Shown here piece after piece: positions 50,341-62,776 of a stretch of DNA of 64,000 nt; position 1 is the stretch's first letter, and every line of letters starts with the position of its first letter. The DNA lies in NCBI RefSeq assembly GCF_004216955.1, contig NZ_SGXL01000001.1, positions 847,925 through 911,924 of the forward strand, in the 5' to 3' direction. Made by a program: the position numbers and the translations under genes. Source of the DNA: Fictibacillus sp. BK138 (lineage in GTDB: Bacteria; Bacillota; Bacilli; Bacillales; Fictibacillaceae). The notes below the pieces were generated by a model. The model had not been told where the DNA came from. It worked only from the letters and a program-made list of their open reading frames with translations, and ran no database searches.

Positions 50341-51366
50341 TTGATTAATTTACATTCAGTCCGTAAAGTCTTTCAAACCAAAGATGGTGAAGTGAAGGCT
50401 GTTGATACGGTAGATTTAAACATAAAACAAGGTGAAATTTACGGCATTATAGGGTACAGCGGAGCAGGGAAAAGTACTCTTATCCGAATTCTTAACATGC
50501 TGGAAAGACCGACAAGCGGTACGGTTACGATCGGTGGAAAAAATATGTCCGAGCTCTCTGCTAAAAAACTAAGAGAAGCTAGACAGGAAATAAGTATGAT
50601 ATTTCAGCACTTCAACCTTTTATGGTCAAGAACTGTTAGAGAAAACATTGCTTTTCCGCTAGAAATCGCAGGATATCCAAAAGATAAAATTAAGAAGCGT
50701 GTGGACGAACTGATTGATCTAGTCGGATTAGAAGGCAGAGGCGGTTCATATCCTTCTCAGCTGAGCGGAGGTCAAAAACAGCGTGTGGGTATTGCGAGAG
50801 CACTTGCTAACGATCCGAAAGTTTTATTGTGTGATGAAGCCACTTCAGCACTCGATCCAAAAACGACTGACAGCATTTTAGATCTTCTAGTAGAAATTAA
50901 CCAGAAGTTAGGGTTAACCATCGTGTTGATCACTCACGAAATGCACGTGATCCGAAAAATCTGTCACCGAGTTGCGGTAATGGAAAAAGGGAAAGTGGTA
51001 GAAGAAGGCGATGTGCTGAACGTCTTTAAAAATCCTAAGGAATCCATCACAAAAGATTTTGTGAAGCAAGTAACCGAACCAGAAGAAACAGTGGATACCA
51101 TTAAGCAATTTATTGAGGAGTTTCCTGAAGGCAGGATCGTTCAGCTTACATTTGTAGGAGGACGTGCCGGCCAGCCTTTAATTACCGAACTGATTCGTAA
51201 TTTTGAAGTGGATGTTAATATCCTGCAAGGTAAAATTACTCAAACTCAAAATGGTCCATACGGTACGTTATTTATCCAGATCAAAGGTTCTGAAGCGGCA
51301 CTTTCTTACGCTATGGAATTTTTAGATAGTGTTCAGGTAGAAGTTGAGGTGATTCATAATGCTTAA
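50341..51366 (+). CDS. metN: Methionine ABC transporter ATPase MetN
   Basis: 341 residues. Walker A GYSGAGKSTL (about 38-47), Q-loop MIFQHFNLLWSRTV, signature LSGGQKQRVGIARALA, Walker B LLCDEATSALDPKTT, H-loop LITHEMHVI; the C-terminal NIL domain (about 260-341) is the methionine-sensing domain. Energises methionine import. Start TTG 50341 behind GAGG, aligned with B. subtilis MetN (MINLQ). Overlaps metP by eight bases. Controlled by the S-box 400 bp upstream. Confidence 0.96.
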   Translation: MINLHSVRKVFQTKDGEVKAVDTVDLNIKQGEIYGIIGYSGAGKSTLIRILNMLERPTSGTVTIGGKNMSELSAKKLREARQEISMIFQHFNLLWSRTVRENIAFPLEIAGYPKDKIKKRVDELIDLVGLEGRGGSYPSQLSGGQKQRVGIARALANDPKVLLCDEATSALDPKTTDSILDLLVEINQKLGLTIVLITHEMHVIRKICHRVAVMEKGKVVEEGDVLNVFKNPKESITKDFVKQVTEPEETVDTIKQFIEEFPEGRIVQLTFVGGRAGQPLITELIRNFEVDVNILQGKITQTQNGPYGTLFIQIKGSEAALSYAMEFLDSVQVEVEVIHNA

Positions 51367-52027
51367 TTCGTGGTTCCCAAACGTTCAATGGGATGTTGTT
51401 CTAGAAGCAACGAAAGAAACGTTATATATGTCAGCTATTTCAGTGCTTGTAACATTCGTATTAGGTCTCGCTCTTGGGCTTGCATTATATTTAACTGCTC
51501 CCGGCAACCTGTGGGAAAACAAATTCTTTAATAGCGTCATTGCCATTATTGTTAACGTATTCCGGTCTATTCCGTTTATTATATTAATTATTTTGCTGAT
51601 TCCATTTACACGCTTTATTGTAGGAACAATGCTTGGAGCAGAAGCAGCGTTGCCGGCTTTAATTGTCGGAGCAGCTCCATTTTATGCACGTATGGTTGAG
51701 ATTGCTTTGAGAGAAATTAATAAAGGAGTAATTGAAGCAGCGAAATCAATGGGTGCAACAAACACTCAAATCATTTTCAAAGTACTTATTCCAGAGAGTA
51801 CCCCAGCACTTGTTTCGGGTATTACCGTTACGGCGATTGCACTTGTGAGTTACACAGCAATGGCTGGTGTAGTTGGAGCTGGAGGACTTGGAAACCTTGC
51901 TTATATGGAAGGCTACCAGCGGGATAATGCAGATGTAACATTAGTTTCAACTGTTCTGATCTTGGTCATCGTATTTGTTATTCAATGGATAGGAGATCGA
52001 TTCACAACAGCTTTAGATAAAAGATAA
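51359..52027 (+). CDS. metP: Methionine ABC transporter permease MetP/MetI
   Basis: 222 residues with five TM helices. EAA loop EINKGVIEAAKSMGATNTQIIFKVLIPES (about 116-144) is that of MetI permeases; NVFRSIPFIILIILLIPF is the family signature. Start ATG 51359 overlaps metN. Inner-membrane channel of the importer. Confidence 0.95.
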   Translation: MLNSWFPNVQWDVVLEATKETLYMSAISVLVTFVLGLALGLALYLTAPGNLWENKFFNSVIAIIVNVFRSIPFIILIILLIPFTRFIVGTMLGAEAALPALIVGAAPFYARMVEIALREINKGVIEAAKSMGATNTQIIFKVLIPESTPALVSGITVTAIALVSYTAMAGVVGAGGLGNLAYMEGYQRDNADVTLVSTVLILVIVFVIQWIGDRFTTALDKR

Positions 52028-52052
52028 GCACAAACAACAAGGAGGAAATCAC

Positions 52053-52871
52053 ATGAAAAAAGTATTTTCAATCATCTTACTTGCTGTAGTTGTTGCAGCA
52101 CTAGCAGCTTGCGGCAATAAAACAGAAGGCGGAATCAGCGACGAAAAGCTGATCGTAGGAGCATCAAACGTACCTCATGCTGAAATTCTTGAAGAAGCGA
52201 AACCACTTCTAAAAGAAAAAGGTGTAGAGCTCGAAATCAAAACGTTCCAAGACTATGTACTTCCGAATAAATCTTTAGATGAAAAAGAAATCGGAGCGAA
52301 CTACTTCCAGCACGTTCCTTATTTAGAGTCACAAATGAAAGACCACGGTTATAAATTTGAAAACGCAGGCGGCATCCACATTGAGCCGATCGGTGTTTAT
52401 TCAAAAAAATACAAGTCTTTAGATGAATTGCCACAAGGTGCTACGATCATCATGTCCAACTCGGTAGCTGACCATGGGCGTATGCTTGGTCTTTTAGAAA
52501 AAGAAGGTTTGATCAAAGTTAAAGAAGGCGCAGGTACGGAGGCGCAAGTTAAAGATATTGTAGAAAATCCAAAAAAATTAAAGTTCAAAGCTGACGTTGA
52601 CGCTGGAATGCTGCCAAAAGCATATAAAAACGGTGAAGGCGATGCAGTTCTAATCAACACGAACTACGCGATCGATGCTGGTTTAAATCCTCAAAAAGAT
52701 GCAATTGCAATTGAAGGCTCAGAGTCTCCATTCGTAAACATTATTGCTGTACGTGAAGGAGATAAAGATAAGAAATCTGTAAAAGCTCTAGTTGAAGTAT
52801 TGCGTTCAAAAGAAATTCAAGACTTCATTAAAGAGAAATATAAAGGTGCAGTAGTGCCTGTAACAGAATAA
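52053..52871 (+). CDS. metQ: Methionine-binding lipoprotein MetQ
   Basis: 272 residues. Lipobox ALAACG (Cys about 20). NlpA/MetQ features: VGASNVPHAEILEEAKPLLKEKG, NYFQHVPYLE, GIHIEPIGVYSKKYKSLDELP and AVLINTNYAIDAGLNP. Binds methionine outside the membrane and delivers it to MetNP. ATG 52053 after AAGGAGGAAA. Last gene of the operon; terminator follows. Confidence 0.96.
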   Translation: MKKVFSIILLAVVVAALAACGNKTEGGISDEKLIVGASNVPHAEILEEAKPLLKEKGVELEIKTFQDYVLPNKSLDEKEIGANYFQHVPYLESQMKDHGYKFENAGGIHIEPIGVYSKKYKSLDELPQGATIIMSNSVADHGRMLGLLEKEGLIKVKEGAGTEAQVKDIVENPKKLKFKADVDAGMLPKAYKNGEGDAVLINTNYAIDAGLNPQKDAIAIEGSESPFVNIIAVREGDKDKKSVKALVEVLRSKEIQDFIKEKYKGAVVPVTE

Positions 52872-52876
52872 TGATG

Positions 52877-52916
52877 AAAAAGGGTGTTTCCTCATGATGA
52901 GGAGGCACCTTTTTTG
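52877..52916 (+). terminator. Terminator of metNPQ
   Basis: AAAAAGGGTG...CCTCATGATGAGG...CACCTTTTTT long stem, T-tail. Array D starts 39 bp later. Confidence 0.92.
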
Positions 52917-52954
52917 TTTGTTTCAGGAGGACAATAAATGGGTGTAATTGGTAA

Positions 52955-53059
52955 AATATGTGATGAAGAGCTTTTTTTATGTGATTGTACGTGATTTTTA
53001 TATGATGACAGGCATTTTTTATGTGATTATTCATTCTTTTTATGTGATGGTGTACTTTT
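52955..53059 (+). repeat. 21-bp phased array D (core TTTATGTGAT)
   Basis: Five units at 52955, 52976, 52997, 53018 and 53039. The first ten bases follow TTTATGTGAT with one or two changes (AATATGTGAT, TTTATATGAT); the other eleven differ. It occupies the gap between the met terminator and yurZ. Confidence 0.9.
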
Positions 53060-53214
53060 TTACGAAAAATCATGGCGGCTTACCGAAAGTACCGCCGAAA
53101 ACGAACAGCTGTAACAAACATATTATAAAGTAACCTCTGTTCTTTACATATCAGCCCCAAAAATAACCCATACTAATCCTGTTTACTAAAACGTGACAGG
53201 AGTGTAACGACGAT

Positions 53215-53595
53215 ATGAAACAAGAAGATCAACAAATGCCAGGATCAAATTCTGCACAGTACCATCTAATCCGGTATAAAGAAGGTTTAGGAAAATATAA
53301 CGAAAATATGCCTGAATTAACGCATGCATACAACGAATTTACGCGCCATTGCTTCAAGGAAGGCGAAATTTCAGAAAAATATAAACAGCTGATCGCGCTG
53401 GGGATCAGTATCTATTCACAAGATGAATATTGCATCATTTATCATACAAAGGGATGTCTGGACCAAGGATGTTCTGAAAATGAAATTCTTGAAGCTGTAG
53501 GCGTGTCTGCTGCATTTGGCGGCGGAGCAGCTATGAGCCAGGGAGTAACCCTTGTTCAAGAATGTATTAAAGAGCTAAATAAACCACGGCATTAA
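53215..53595 (+). CDS. yurZ: Carboxymuconolactone decarboxylase-family protein YurZ
   Basis: 126 residues. The AhpD/CMD fold is indicated by the helix-rich sequence and the [36 protein letters not shown] segment. It has Cys 26 bp-codon-close pair YC...GC rather than the strict CxxC of AhpD. Position beside suf is as in B. subtilis. ATG 53215 after GACAGGAGTG. Confidence 0.85.
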   Translation: MKQEDQQMPGSNSAQYHLIRYKEGLGKYNENMPELTHAYNEFTRHCFKEGEISEKYKQLIALGISIYSQDEYCIIYHTKGCLDQGCSENEILEAVGVSAAFGGGAAMSQGVTLVQECIKELNKPRH

Positions 53596-53840
53596 CTTTT
53601 CCATACATTAACATGTTTTATTCGTGTCTAAAAAGGTAATGGAAGTAATGTAGCGGATTCAGCAGGATTCTAAAGGGATATCATCTTCTTTCATTGAAAG
53701 CACGTATTACCCTTTCACAAAACTTAGCACTGCATCATATGCAAGTTGTGGATCTGGAGAGCTGCTGATAAGCTATAATTATCTAAACTCGAAAGGATTG
53801 ATTCATTATCCACCCCATAAAAGTAAAGCATACATCTGAA

Positions 53841-53993
53841 ATGGAAAAAGCAATGCACCAATCACATGGTTGCGGTTTTGCAGAGTATGAAAGGGATTTG
53901 GAGAAGCGGTTAGATGTTGAGAAAGACCGTGAAAAGGAATATAAAAAAGGTTTAGAAGTAGCGGCTGATGCCACTAGAAATCATACGCCGTAA
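53841..53993 (+). CDS. Small charged helical ORF, unknown
   Basis: 50 codons. Sequence contains HGCGFAEYERDLEKRLDVEKD followed by a Lys/Glu-rich helix, with codon use like neighbouring genes. No good ribosome site precedes ATG 53841; the frame is open back to 53802 without ATG, GTG or TTG. It may be a truncated gene. A terminator follows 17 bp downstream, which supports transcription through this region. The preceding 245 bp after yurZ show no other feature. Confidence 0.4.
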   Translation: MEKAMHQSHGCGFAEYERDLEKRLDVEKDREKEYKKGLEVAADATRNHTP

Positions 53994-54009
53994 AGATAGT
54001 GATTAAAAA

Positions 54010-54061
54010 CAAAAGGCTGACTCAAAAGGTGAATTAACGCCTAATGAGTTAGCCTTTTTTC
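54010..54061 (+). terminator. Terminator before the suf operon
   Basis: AAAAGGCTGACTCA/TGAGTTAGCCTTTT stem with one G-U, a 20-base loop and T-tail. Confidence 0.88.
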
Positions 54062-54233
54062 GAATTTCGCAATTAAACATGGAATTATATGAACACAATG
54101 ATAAAGTTCATGGCTCGTTCCCTTGAACATACATTTCATTTGTTATAAGATTAGAATGAGAATAAATTGAGAATGGCTATTTAATGCCCTATTTCAAAAA
54201 TCTTAAGAATGATTTCTTAATGGAGGTTGTATT

Positions 54234-55019
54234 ATGTCAGCACCTAATTTAAAGATTGAAGATCTTCGTGTATCGATTGAAGATAAAGAGATTATTAAAG
54301 GTTTAGATCTCGAAATAAATGGTGGAGAAATCCATGCGATCATGGGGCCTAACGGTACAGGTAAGTCTACACTTTCTGCAGCGTTAATGGGTCACCCAAA
54401 ATACGAAGTAACTTCAGGGAAAGTCACTTTTAATGGTGAAGATCTTTTAGAAATGGAAGTAGATGAGCGTGCTAAAGCTGGTCTTTTCCTAGCTATGCAA
54501 TATCCTTCAGAAGTAAGCGGTATTACGAACGCTGACTTCCTGCGTTCTGCGATCAACGCAAAGCGTGAAGAAGGCGACGAAATTTCACTGATGAAGTTTA
54601 TTCGTGAACTAGATAAGAAAATGGATCACCTTGAAATGGACAACGCGTTCGCTCATCGTTATTTAAACGAAGGTTTCTCTGGCGGAGAAAAGAAGCGTAA
54701 CGAAATCCTTCAAATGATGATGCTTGAGCCGAAATTAGCAATCCTTGATGAAATCGACTCTGGATTAGATATTGATGCTCTTAAAGTAGTAGCAAAAGGT
54801 GTTAATGAAATGCGCAGCCCTGATTTCGGATGCTTAATCATTACTCACTATCAGCGTTTATTGAACTACATCACACCAGACAAAGTACACGTAATGATGC
54901 AAGGCCGTATTGTGAAATCTGGAGGACCTGAACTCGCTCAGCGCCTTGAAGCTGAAGGTTATGACTGGATTAAAGAAGAGTTAGGTATTAAAGACGAAAC
55001 TGTCGGTCAAGAAGCGTAA
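54234..55019 (+). CDS. sufC: Fe-S cluster assembly ATPase SufC
   Basis: 261 residues. Walker A GPNGTGKST, signature FSGGEKKRNEI and Walker B LAILDEIDSGLD are those of SufC, which forms the SufBCD scaffold. ATG 54234 after TGGAGGTTG. First gene of sufCDSUB, the only Fe-S assembly route in most Bacillus and probably essential. Confidence 0.97.
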   Translation: MSAPNLKIEDLRVSIEDKEIIKGLDLEINGGEIHAIMGPNGTGKSTLSAALMGHPKYEVTSGKVTFNGEDLLEMEVDERAKAGLFLAMQYPSEVSGITNADFLRSAINAKREEGDEISLMKFIRELDKKMDHLEMDNAFAHRYLNEGFSGGEKKRNEILQMMMLEPKLAILDEIDSGLDIDALKVVAKGVNEMRSPDFGCLIITHYQRLLNYITPDKVHVMMQGRIVKSGGPELAQRLEAEGYDWIKEELGIKDETVGQEA

Positions 55020-55038
55020 GCAATAAGGGGGACTATAC

Positions 55039-57989
<2,951 letters not shown>

Positions 57990-58043
57990 GTTTCTCTTGA
58001 TATTGAGAATTAGAGTGCCAATCCAGTAAGGAGGGATTCTGCA

Positions 58044-59441
58044 ATGGCTAAGAAGATGCCGGATATCGGCGAATATAAATATGGTTTTAGAGATAAAGAC
58101 GTATCCATTTTCAGATCGAAGCGTGGTTTAACAAAAGAGATCGTTGAAGAAATTTCACGCATGAAGAGTGAACCTGAATGGATGCTTGAATTCCGTTTGA
58201 AGTCATTAGAGCAGTTCTACAAAATGCCTATGCCACAATGGGGCGGAGACATGAAGGACTTAAACTTTGATGATATTACGTACTATGTTAAGCCATCTGA
58301 AAAATCCGAGAAATCTTGGGATGAAGTACCTGCTGAAATCAAGGCTACTTTTGACAAGCTTGGAATTCCAGAAGCTGAACAAAAATACCTTGCAGGTGTA
58401 TCTGCACAATATGAATCTGAAGTTGTTTATCACAACATGAAGGAAGACCTTTCTGATCTAGGTATTCTTTTCACAGATACAGATACGGCTTTAAAAGAGC
58501 ACGAAGAGATTTTCCGTGAGCATTTCGGAACGATCATTCCGCCATCTGATAATAAGTTCTCAGCACTAAACTCTGCAGTATGGTCTGGTGGATCTTTCAT
58601 TTACGTACCAAAAGGCGTTAAATGTGATACTCCGCTTCAAGCTTATTTCCGAATTAACTCTGAAAACATGGGTCAGTTCGAACGTACGCTGATCATTGCA
58701 GATGAAGACAGCTCTGTACACTACGTAGAAGGCTGTACGGCGCCAGTTTATTCAACTAACTCACTTCATAGTGCGGTTGTTGAAATCATCGTTAAAAAGA
58801 ACGCTTATTGCCGTTACACGACGATTCAAAACTGGGCGAACAACATCTACAACCTTGTTACAAAACGTGCTGTAGCTGAAGAAAACGCGACGATGGAATG
58901 GGTAGATGGAAACATCGGATCTCGTCTAACGATGAAATATCCGGCTGTTATCATGAAAGGCCGCGGTGCGAAAGGTACGATTCTATCTATCGCAATCGCT
59001 GGTAAAGGACAGCATCAGGATGCAGGAGCAAAAGTATTGCACCTTGCACCAGATTGTTCTTCTACTATCGTTTCGAAGTCGATCTCTAAGCATGGCGGTA
59101 AAGTAACATACCGTGGTATTGCTCACTTCGGACGTAAATCTGACGGATCTAAATCCAACATTAAGTGTGACACGCTTATCATGGATAACCAATCCACATC
59201 AGATACAATTCCGTATAACGAGATCTTGAACAACAATATCACGCTTGAGCACGAAGCAACTGTATCTAAAGTTTCTGAAGATCAGTTATTCTACCTCATG
59301 AGCCGTGGTGTTTCTGAACAGGAAGCAACAGAAATGATCGTAATGGGCTTCATCGAGCCATTTACAAAAGAGCTTCCAATGGAATATGCAGTAGAAATGA
59401 ACCGCCTGATCAAGTTCGAGATGGAAGGTTCTATCGGTTAA
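58044..59441 (+). CDS. sufB: Fe-S cluster assembly protein SufB
   Basis: 465 residues. SufB signatures: [28 protein letters not shown] at the N-terminus, [22 protein letters not shown] and RGISHFG-like [35 protein letters not shown] (conserved Cys about 374). Scaffold core for Fe-S assembly. ATG 58044 after AAGGAGGG. Last gene; terminator after. Confidence 0.97.
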   Translation: MAKKMPDIGEYKYGFRDKDVSIFRSKRGLTKEIVEEISRMKSEPEWMLEFRLKSLEQFYKMPMPQWGGDMKDLNFDDITYYVKPSEKSEKSWDEVPAEIKATFDKLGIPEAEQKYLAGVSAQYESEVVYHNMKEDLSDLGILFTDTDTALKEHEEIFREHFGTIIPPSDNKFSALNSAVWSGGSFIYVPKGVKCDTPLQAYFRINSENMGQFERTLIIADEDSSVHYVEGCTAPVYSTNSLHSAVVEIIVKKNAYCRYTTIQNWANNIYNLVTKRAVAEENATMEWVDGNIGSRLTMKYPAVIMKGRGAKGTILSIAIAGKGQHQDAGAKVLHLAPDCSSTIVSKSISKHGGKVTYRGIAHFGRKSDGSKSNIKCDTLIMDNQSTSDTIPYNEILNNNITLEHEATVSKVSEDQLFYLMSRGVSEQEATEMIVMGFIEPFTKELPMEYAVEMNRLIKFEMEGSIG

Positions 59442-59450
59442 TACAAGGAG

Positions 59451-59482
59451 GACCTTGGTGCAAAAAGTACCAAGGTCTTTTT
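59451..59482 (+). terminator. Terminator of the suf operon
   Basis: GACCTTGG(T)/(A)CCAAGGTC stem, then TTTTT. The 257 bp to the next gene hold a TATAAT at 59697 but nothing else recognised. Confidence 0.88.
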
Positions 59483-59739
59483 ATGTACAAATATGTAATG
59501 TACTGATTTTGTTTAGGTTTACCTTTCACCTACTGGAATTCACTCTTTTTATAAAACTTCTTTAATTTTAGTGGTTAAGTGGATCTTTCAAGGGGCATGG
59601 GCGACCAAAAGTCAGGCTAACTAGAATCTTAAGGAACTTGTATAAAATTTCCTTCCAGATTATCTTTATCAGGAAAAGATGCCGTATCCATATATGATAT
59701 AATTTGGAAAGCGATTTTTATTAATTTGGAGGAGACCCT

Positions 59740-60189
59740 ATGAAACCCATTTCCACGCCAGATCTGTCGAATAGACCGTTTAGCTTAACGGTAGAACGTC
59801 AAATGCATGCAAGCCCTGATGTACTATTCAGCGCTTGGACGAAGGAGTTTGATCTATGGTTTGCTTCTCCTGGGACTTTATTAATGTATGGAGAAGTTAA
59901 TACACCATTTTACTTTGAAACAATTTTTGAAGAACAGCGTCACCCTCATTACGGACGTTTTCTAAGGCTAGAACAAGACAGACTCGTTGAAATAACATGG
60001 GTAACAGGTTCTGGTGGAACAGAGGGTGCTGAAACGGTTGTGACCGTTGAAATGGAAGCGGCTCAGAGTGGAACAAGAATCCGCCTTACGCATTCAGGAT
60101 TTTTAACTGGAGATACGAGAGACAAGCACGAAGATGCCTGGCCATTAGTGCTTGAACATCTAGACAAACGAATGTTAAGCAGTTCCTGA
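59740..60189 (+). CDS. SRPBCC (AHSA1-like) domain protein
   Basis: 149 residues of the START/AHSA1 hydrophobic-ligand fold: N-terminal [30 protein letters not shown], strand [32 protein letters not shown] and the C-terminal helix [15 protein letters not shown]. Ligand unknown. ATG 59740 after TTGGAGGAGA. Confidence 0.82.
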   Translation: MKPISTPDLSNRPFSLTVERQMHASPDVLFSAWTKEFDLWFASPGTLLMYGEVNTPFYFETIFEEQRHPHYGRFLRLEQDRLVEITWVTGSGGTEGAETVVTVEMEAAQSGTRIRLTHSGFLTGDTRDKHEDAWPLVLEHLDKRMLSSS

Positions 60190-60221
60190 AAAAAATTTTG
60201 AATTCTATATGTGATTTCTAT

Positions 60222-60250
60222 GCGAATCCAATTCCTTGGGTTCGCTTTTT
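60222..60250 (+). terminator. Terminator after the SRPBCC gene
   Basis: GCGAATCC/GGGTTCGC stem, eight-base loop, five T. Confidence 0.85.
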
Positions 60251-60308
60251 GGCTTTAAAAAAGTATATAATGCAATCAATAATCACTATTGAAAAAGGAG
60301 TCTACAAC

Positions 60309-61055
60309 ATGAATGAAGTGATAGAGACCATATTAGCTCACAAATCCATTCGTAAATTCAAAGACAAACCGATCAGTGAAGAAACGATCACGACACTTGT
60401 AGAATGTGCACAGGCTGCCTCAACCTCTAGCTATCAGCAGGTATGCACCATCATTGGGATTGAAGATCAGGAGAAGAAGCAAAAATTGGCTGAACTTGCA
60501 GGCAATCAGTCTTATGTTGCTGACAACGGCTATTTCTTTGTTTTTTGTATCGATTATAATCGCCATAAAGTGGCTGCTGAAATGCAGGACAAGAATATTG
60601 GTGACACCATTCAATCAACCGAGGCTTTCATTGTTGGTACGGTAGATGCATCTCTTGCCGCACAAAATGTAGCGGTTGCCGCTGAATCCCTTGGACTGGG
60701 AATCGTGTACATCGGTGGAATTCGAAACAATCTTAAAGAAGTCTCCGAACTGCTCGATTGCCCGGAACATGTATTGCCCCTGTTTGGTATGGCAATAGGA
60801 TATCCAGATGCTGAGCCAGGTAAGAAACCTCGTTTGCCTATTCCGGCTGTTTTTCATAAAAACGGGTATAAGAAGAATGAGGAAACAAAAAACCTTTTAG
60901 AGCAATATGAAAAAGAAACAGCTGAATATTATACGAAACGCACTGGCGGCAAACGCACAGAAGGTTGGGTGACACAAATCACCACTTCCATGTCGTCTCC
61001 GAAACGAGCTTATATGAAAGAATTTGTTCAAGAAAAGGGATTAAATAAAACGTAA
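60309..61055 (+). CDS. NfrA-type NADPH-dependent nitroreductase/oxidoreductase
   Basis: 248 residues, FMN-dependent. Motifs: HKSIRKFKDKPISEE near the N-terminus (R-S-x-R FMN binding), STSSYQQVCTIIGI, AQNVAVAAESLGLGIVYIGGIRN and a C-terminal tail KRTGGKRTEGWVTQIT typical of NfrA/FRP. It reduces nitro compounds, flavins or quinones. The open frame starts at 60198, but ATG 60309 follows AAAAAGGAG and aligns with the family. Confidence 0.9.
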   Translation: MNEVIETILAHKSIRKFKDKPISEETITTLVECAQAASTSSYQQVCTIIGIEDQEKKQKLAELAGNQSYVADNGYFFVFCIDYNRHKVAAEMQDKNIGDTIQSTEAFIVGTVDASLAAQNVAVAAESLGLGIVYIGGIRNNLKEVSELLDCPEHVLPLFGMAIGYPDAEPGKKPRLPIPAVFHKNGYKKNEETKNLLEQYEKETAEYYTKRTGGKRTEGWVTQITTSMSSPKRAYMKEFVQEKGLNKT

Positions 61056-61082
61056 AAACTTACAGGCAGGTGAGTTAAAAGA

Positions 61083-61925
61083 ATGATTAAAATAGGTGTA
61101 ACAGGATGGGGAGATCATGATTCTCTGTATCCGGATGGTACTCCTGCAAGAGATAAACTGGCGGTCTACAGCGGTCATTTTCCCATTGTTGAAGTGGATT
61201 CTTCTTTTTATGCGGTTCAGCCTGTGAAAAACTATGAAAAGTGGGTTGCTGCTACTCCAAAAGACTTCTCTTTTGTGGTTAAGGCATACCAAGGAATGAC
61301 CGGCCATTCAAGAGGGAAACTGCCCTTTGATTCTGTTAAACAAATGTTTGAAGCGTTCATACAATCGGTCGAGCCGGTGATTACTTCAGGAAAACTGGAG
61401 ATGGTTCTTTTTCAGTATCCACCATGGTTTGACTGTAAAAAAGAGAACGTTCAGGTCCTTCGATTTGCAAAAGAGATGATGGGTGATATTCCAGTAGCCT
61501 TAGAGTTTCGGAATCAGACATGGTTTAGTGAAGAGATGAAGGAGAAAACACTCCGGTTCATAGACGAGGAAGGATGGATTCACACGGTTTGCGATGAACC
61601 TCAGGCTGGAATCGGGTCTATACCGATCGTCATGCATACCACTTCAGATAAAACACTGATCCGTCTTCACGGAAGAAATGTGTATGGATGGAACAACTCA
61701 GGGCAGCCAAATTGGCGAGAAGTACGCTATCTATACCGTTATAACAAAACAGAACTGCTGGAGTGGAAAGAGCGTATTCAGACGTTAGCTTCCGAGACTA
61801 AGAGCCTTACAATCTTGTTTAATAACAATTCAGGCGGAGATGCAGCAGATAACGCAAAGGAAATGATCGACCTATTAGATATTCAATACGATTTTCTGGC
61901 ACCGCGCCAGCTTGATTTATTTTAG
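61083..61925 (+). CDS. DUF72 domain protein
   Basis: 280 residues, TIM-barrel-like family of unknown function. Features IGVTGWGDHDSLYP, FPIVEVDSSFYAVQP, FSFVVKAYQGMTGH, PVALEFRNQTWF and a C-terminal FNNNSGGDAADNAKEMIDLL are diagnostic. ATG 61083 after CAGGTGAG. Ends in a proposed PCNA/clamp-binding-like tail (APRQLDLF). Confidence 0.9.
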   Translation: MIKIGVTGWGDHDSLYPDGTPARDKLAVYSGHFPIVEVDSSFYAVQPVKNYEKWVAATPKDFSFVVKAYQGMTGHSRGKLPFDSVKQMFEAFIQSVEPVITSGKLEMVLFQYPPWFDCKKENVQVLRFAKEMMGDIPVALEFRNQTWFSEEMKEKTLRFIDEEGWIHTVCDEPQAGIGSIPIVMHTTSDKTLIRLHGRNVYGWNNSGQPNWREVRYLYRYNKTELLEWKERIQTLASETKSLTILFNNNSGGDAADNAKEMIDLLDIQYDFLAPRQLDLF

Positions 61926-62050
61926 TATTGATTTCCTTATATTACAAATTAATTTCAAAAAGTAATAATTGATTCATTTTATGAGATTGCCTGATATACT
62001 ATTAGGGTGAATTAAATAACGTGAGCTGGATGAAGAAAGTGGGGATCACC

Positions 62051-62233
62051 TTGGATTTCAAAAAATTGATTCAGATGATGTACTACTTACAGATTGCCTT
62101 TATCGTCAGTGGCGTTTATTTGCTATTTATCTACATATTTACCAACAACTCTGAACGGATTCAATTTCTGACACTGGTGTTATGTATCAATTTGATCTCT
62201 TTAAAAGTCACCAGAGACCGTTTTAAAACATAA
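62051..62233 (+). CDS. Small two-TM membrane protein
   Basis: About 60 residues with two hydrophobic segments (YYLQIAFIVSGVYLLFIYIFT and FLTLVLCINLISL). Start TTG 62051 has GGGGAT upstream. GTG 62021 is in frame, but a probable promoter (TTCATT-N16-TATACT, 61973-62000) would put the transcript start too close to it. Family not recognised. Confidence 0.6.
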   Translation: MDFKKLIQMMYYLQIAFIVSGVYLLFIYIFTNNSERIQFLTLVLCINLISLKVTRDRFKT

Positions 62234-62235
62234 AG

Positions 62236-62263
62236 AAAACTGCGCGATACTGCGCAGTTTTTT
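62236..62263. terminator. Terminator between the small membrane gene and yunC
   Basis: AAAACTGCGC/GCGCAGTTTT ten-bp stem between convergent genes. Confidence 0.92.
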
Positions 62264-62267
62264 ATCA

Positions 62268-62570
62268 TTAAAGCATCTTTAAAAGTGCTTTTCTCCCTTG
62301 CATACCAACCTCAATACCTTTTTCCCTAGCTTCAAGTGTAATAGATTCTAAAGGTGCATCCAGCAGCTGTTCAATTGTTCTTACTCCTACAGCACGCCCA
62401 GCAATAATTTTACGGTCTGCTAACTTTTCGTTCAATAAGGCTACATCTAAAGCTCCGCACATAATATATCCATTCTCGTTAAAAACAGCCATAAAATTTG
62501 TTTTTGGCAAACGAAGGGTGACAGCGGTAAATGGATGTCCTTCTATCAAAATCGGGTTCATCTCTAACAT
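62268..62570 (-). CDS. yunC: YunC family protein (DUF1805)
   Basis: 100 residues. DUF1805 pattern: FMAVFNENGYIMCGALDVALLNEKLADRKIIAGRAVGVRTIEQLLDAPL. Small protein near suf in B. subtilis too, though the interposed genes differ. Function unknown. ATG 62570 after AGAAAGGAGTGG. Confidence 0.85.
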   Translation of the reverse strand: MLEMNPILIEGHPFTAVTLRLPKTNFMAVFNENGYIMCGALDVALLNEKLADRKIIAGRAVGVRTIEQLLDAPLESITLEAREKGIEVGMQGRKALLKML

Positions 62571-62776
62571 GCTTCCACTCCTTTCTCCTTATATTTTTAT
62601 GTGTAAAAAAGGAAAAAGTGTTAGGTATTGATGCTAATTTTAAGGCGAAATAATGAACAAAAAAGATATTTCATCAGAAGATTGGACAGGACTGCCGTCT
62701 GTGATACGATAATAGGAAATGGCTTTTTCTAAAAGATTATTGCTACGGACATTTTTAGAAAAATCTTCGTTGACAA

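Noticed and set aside
52828-53133. ORFs with HHIK or FYV heptads on both strands
   Set aside because: They are translations of phased array D; no ribosome site precedes either.
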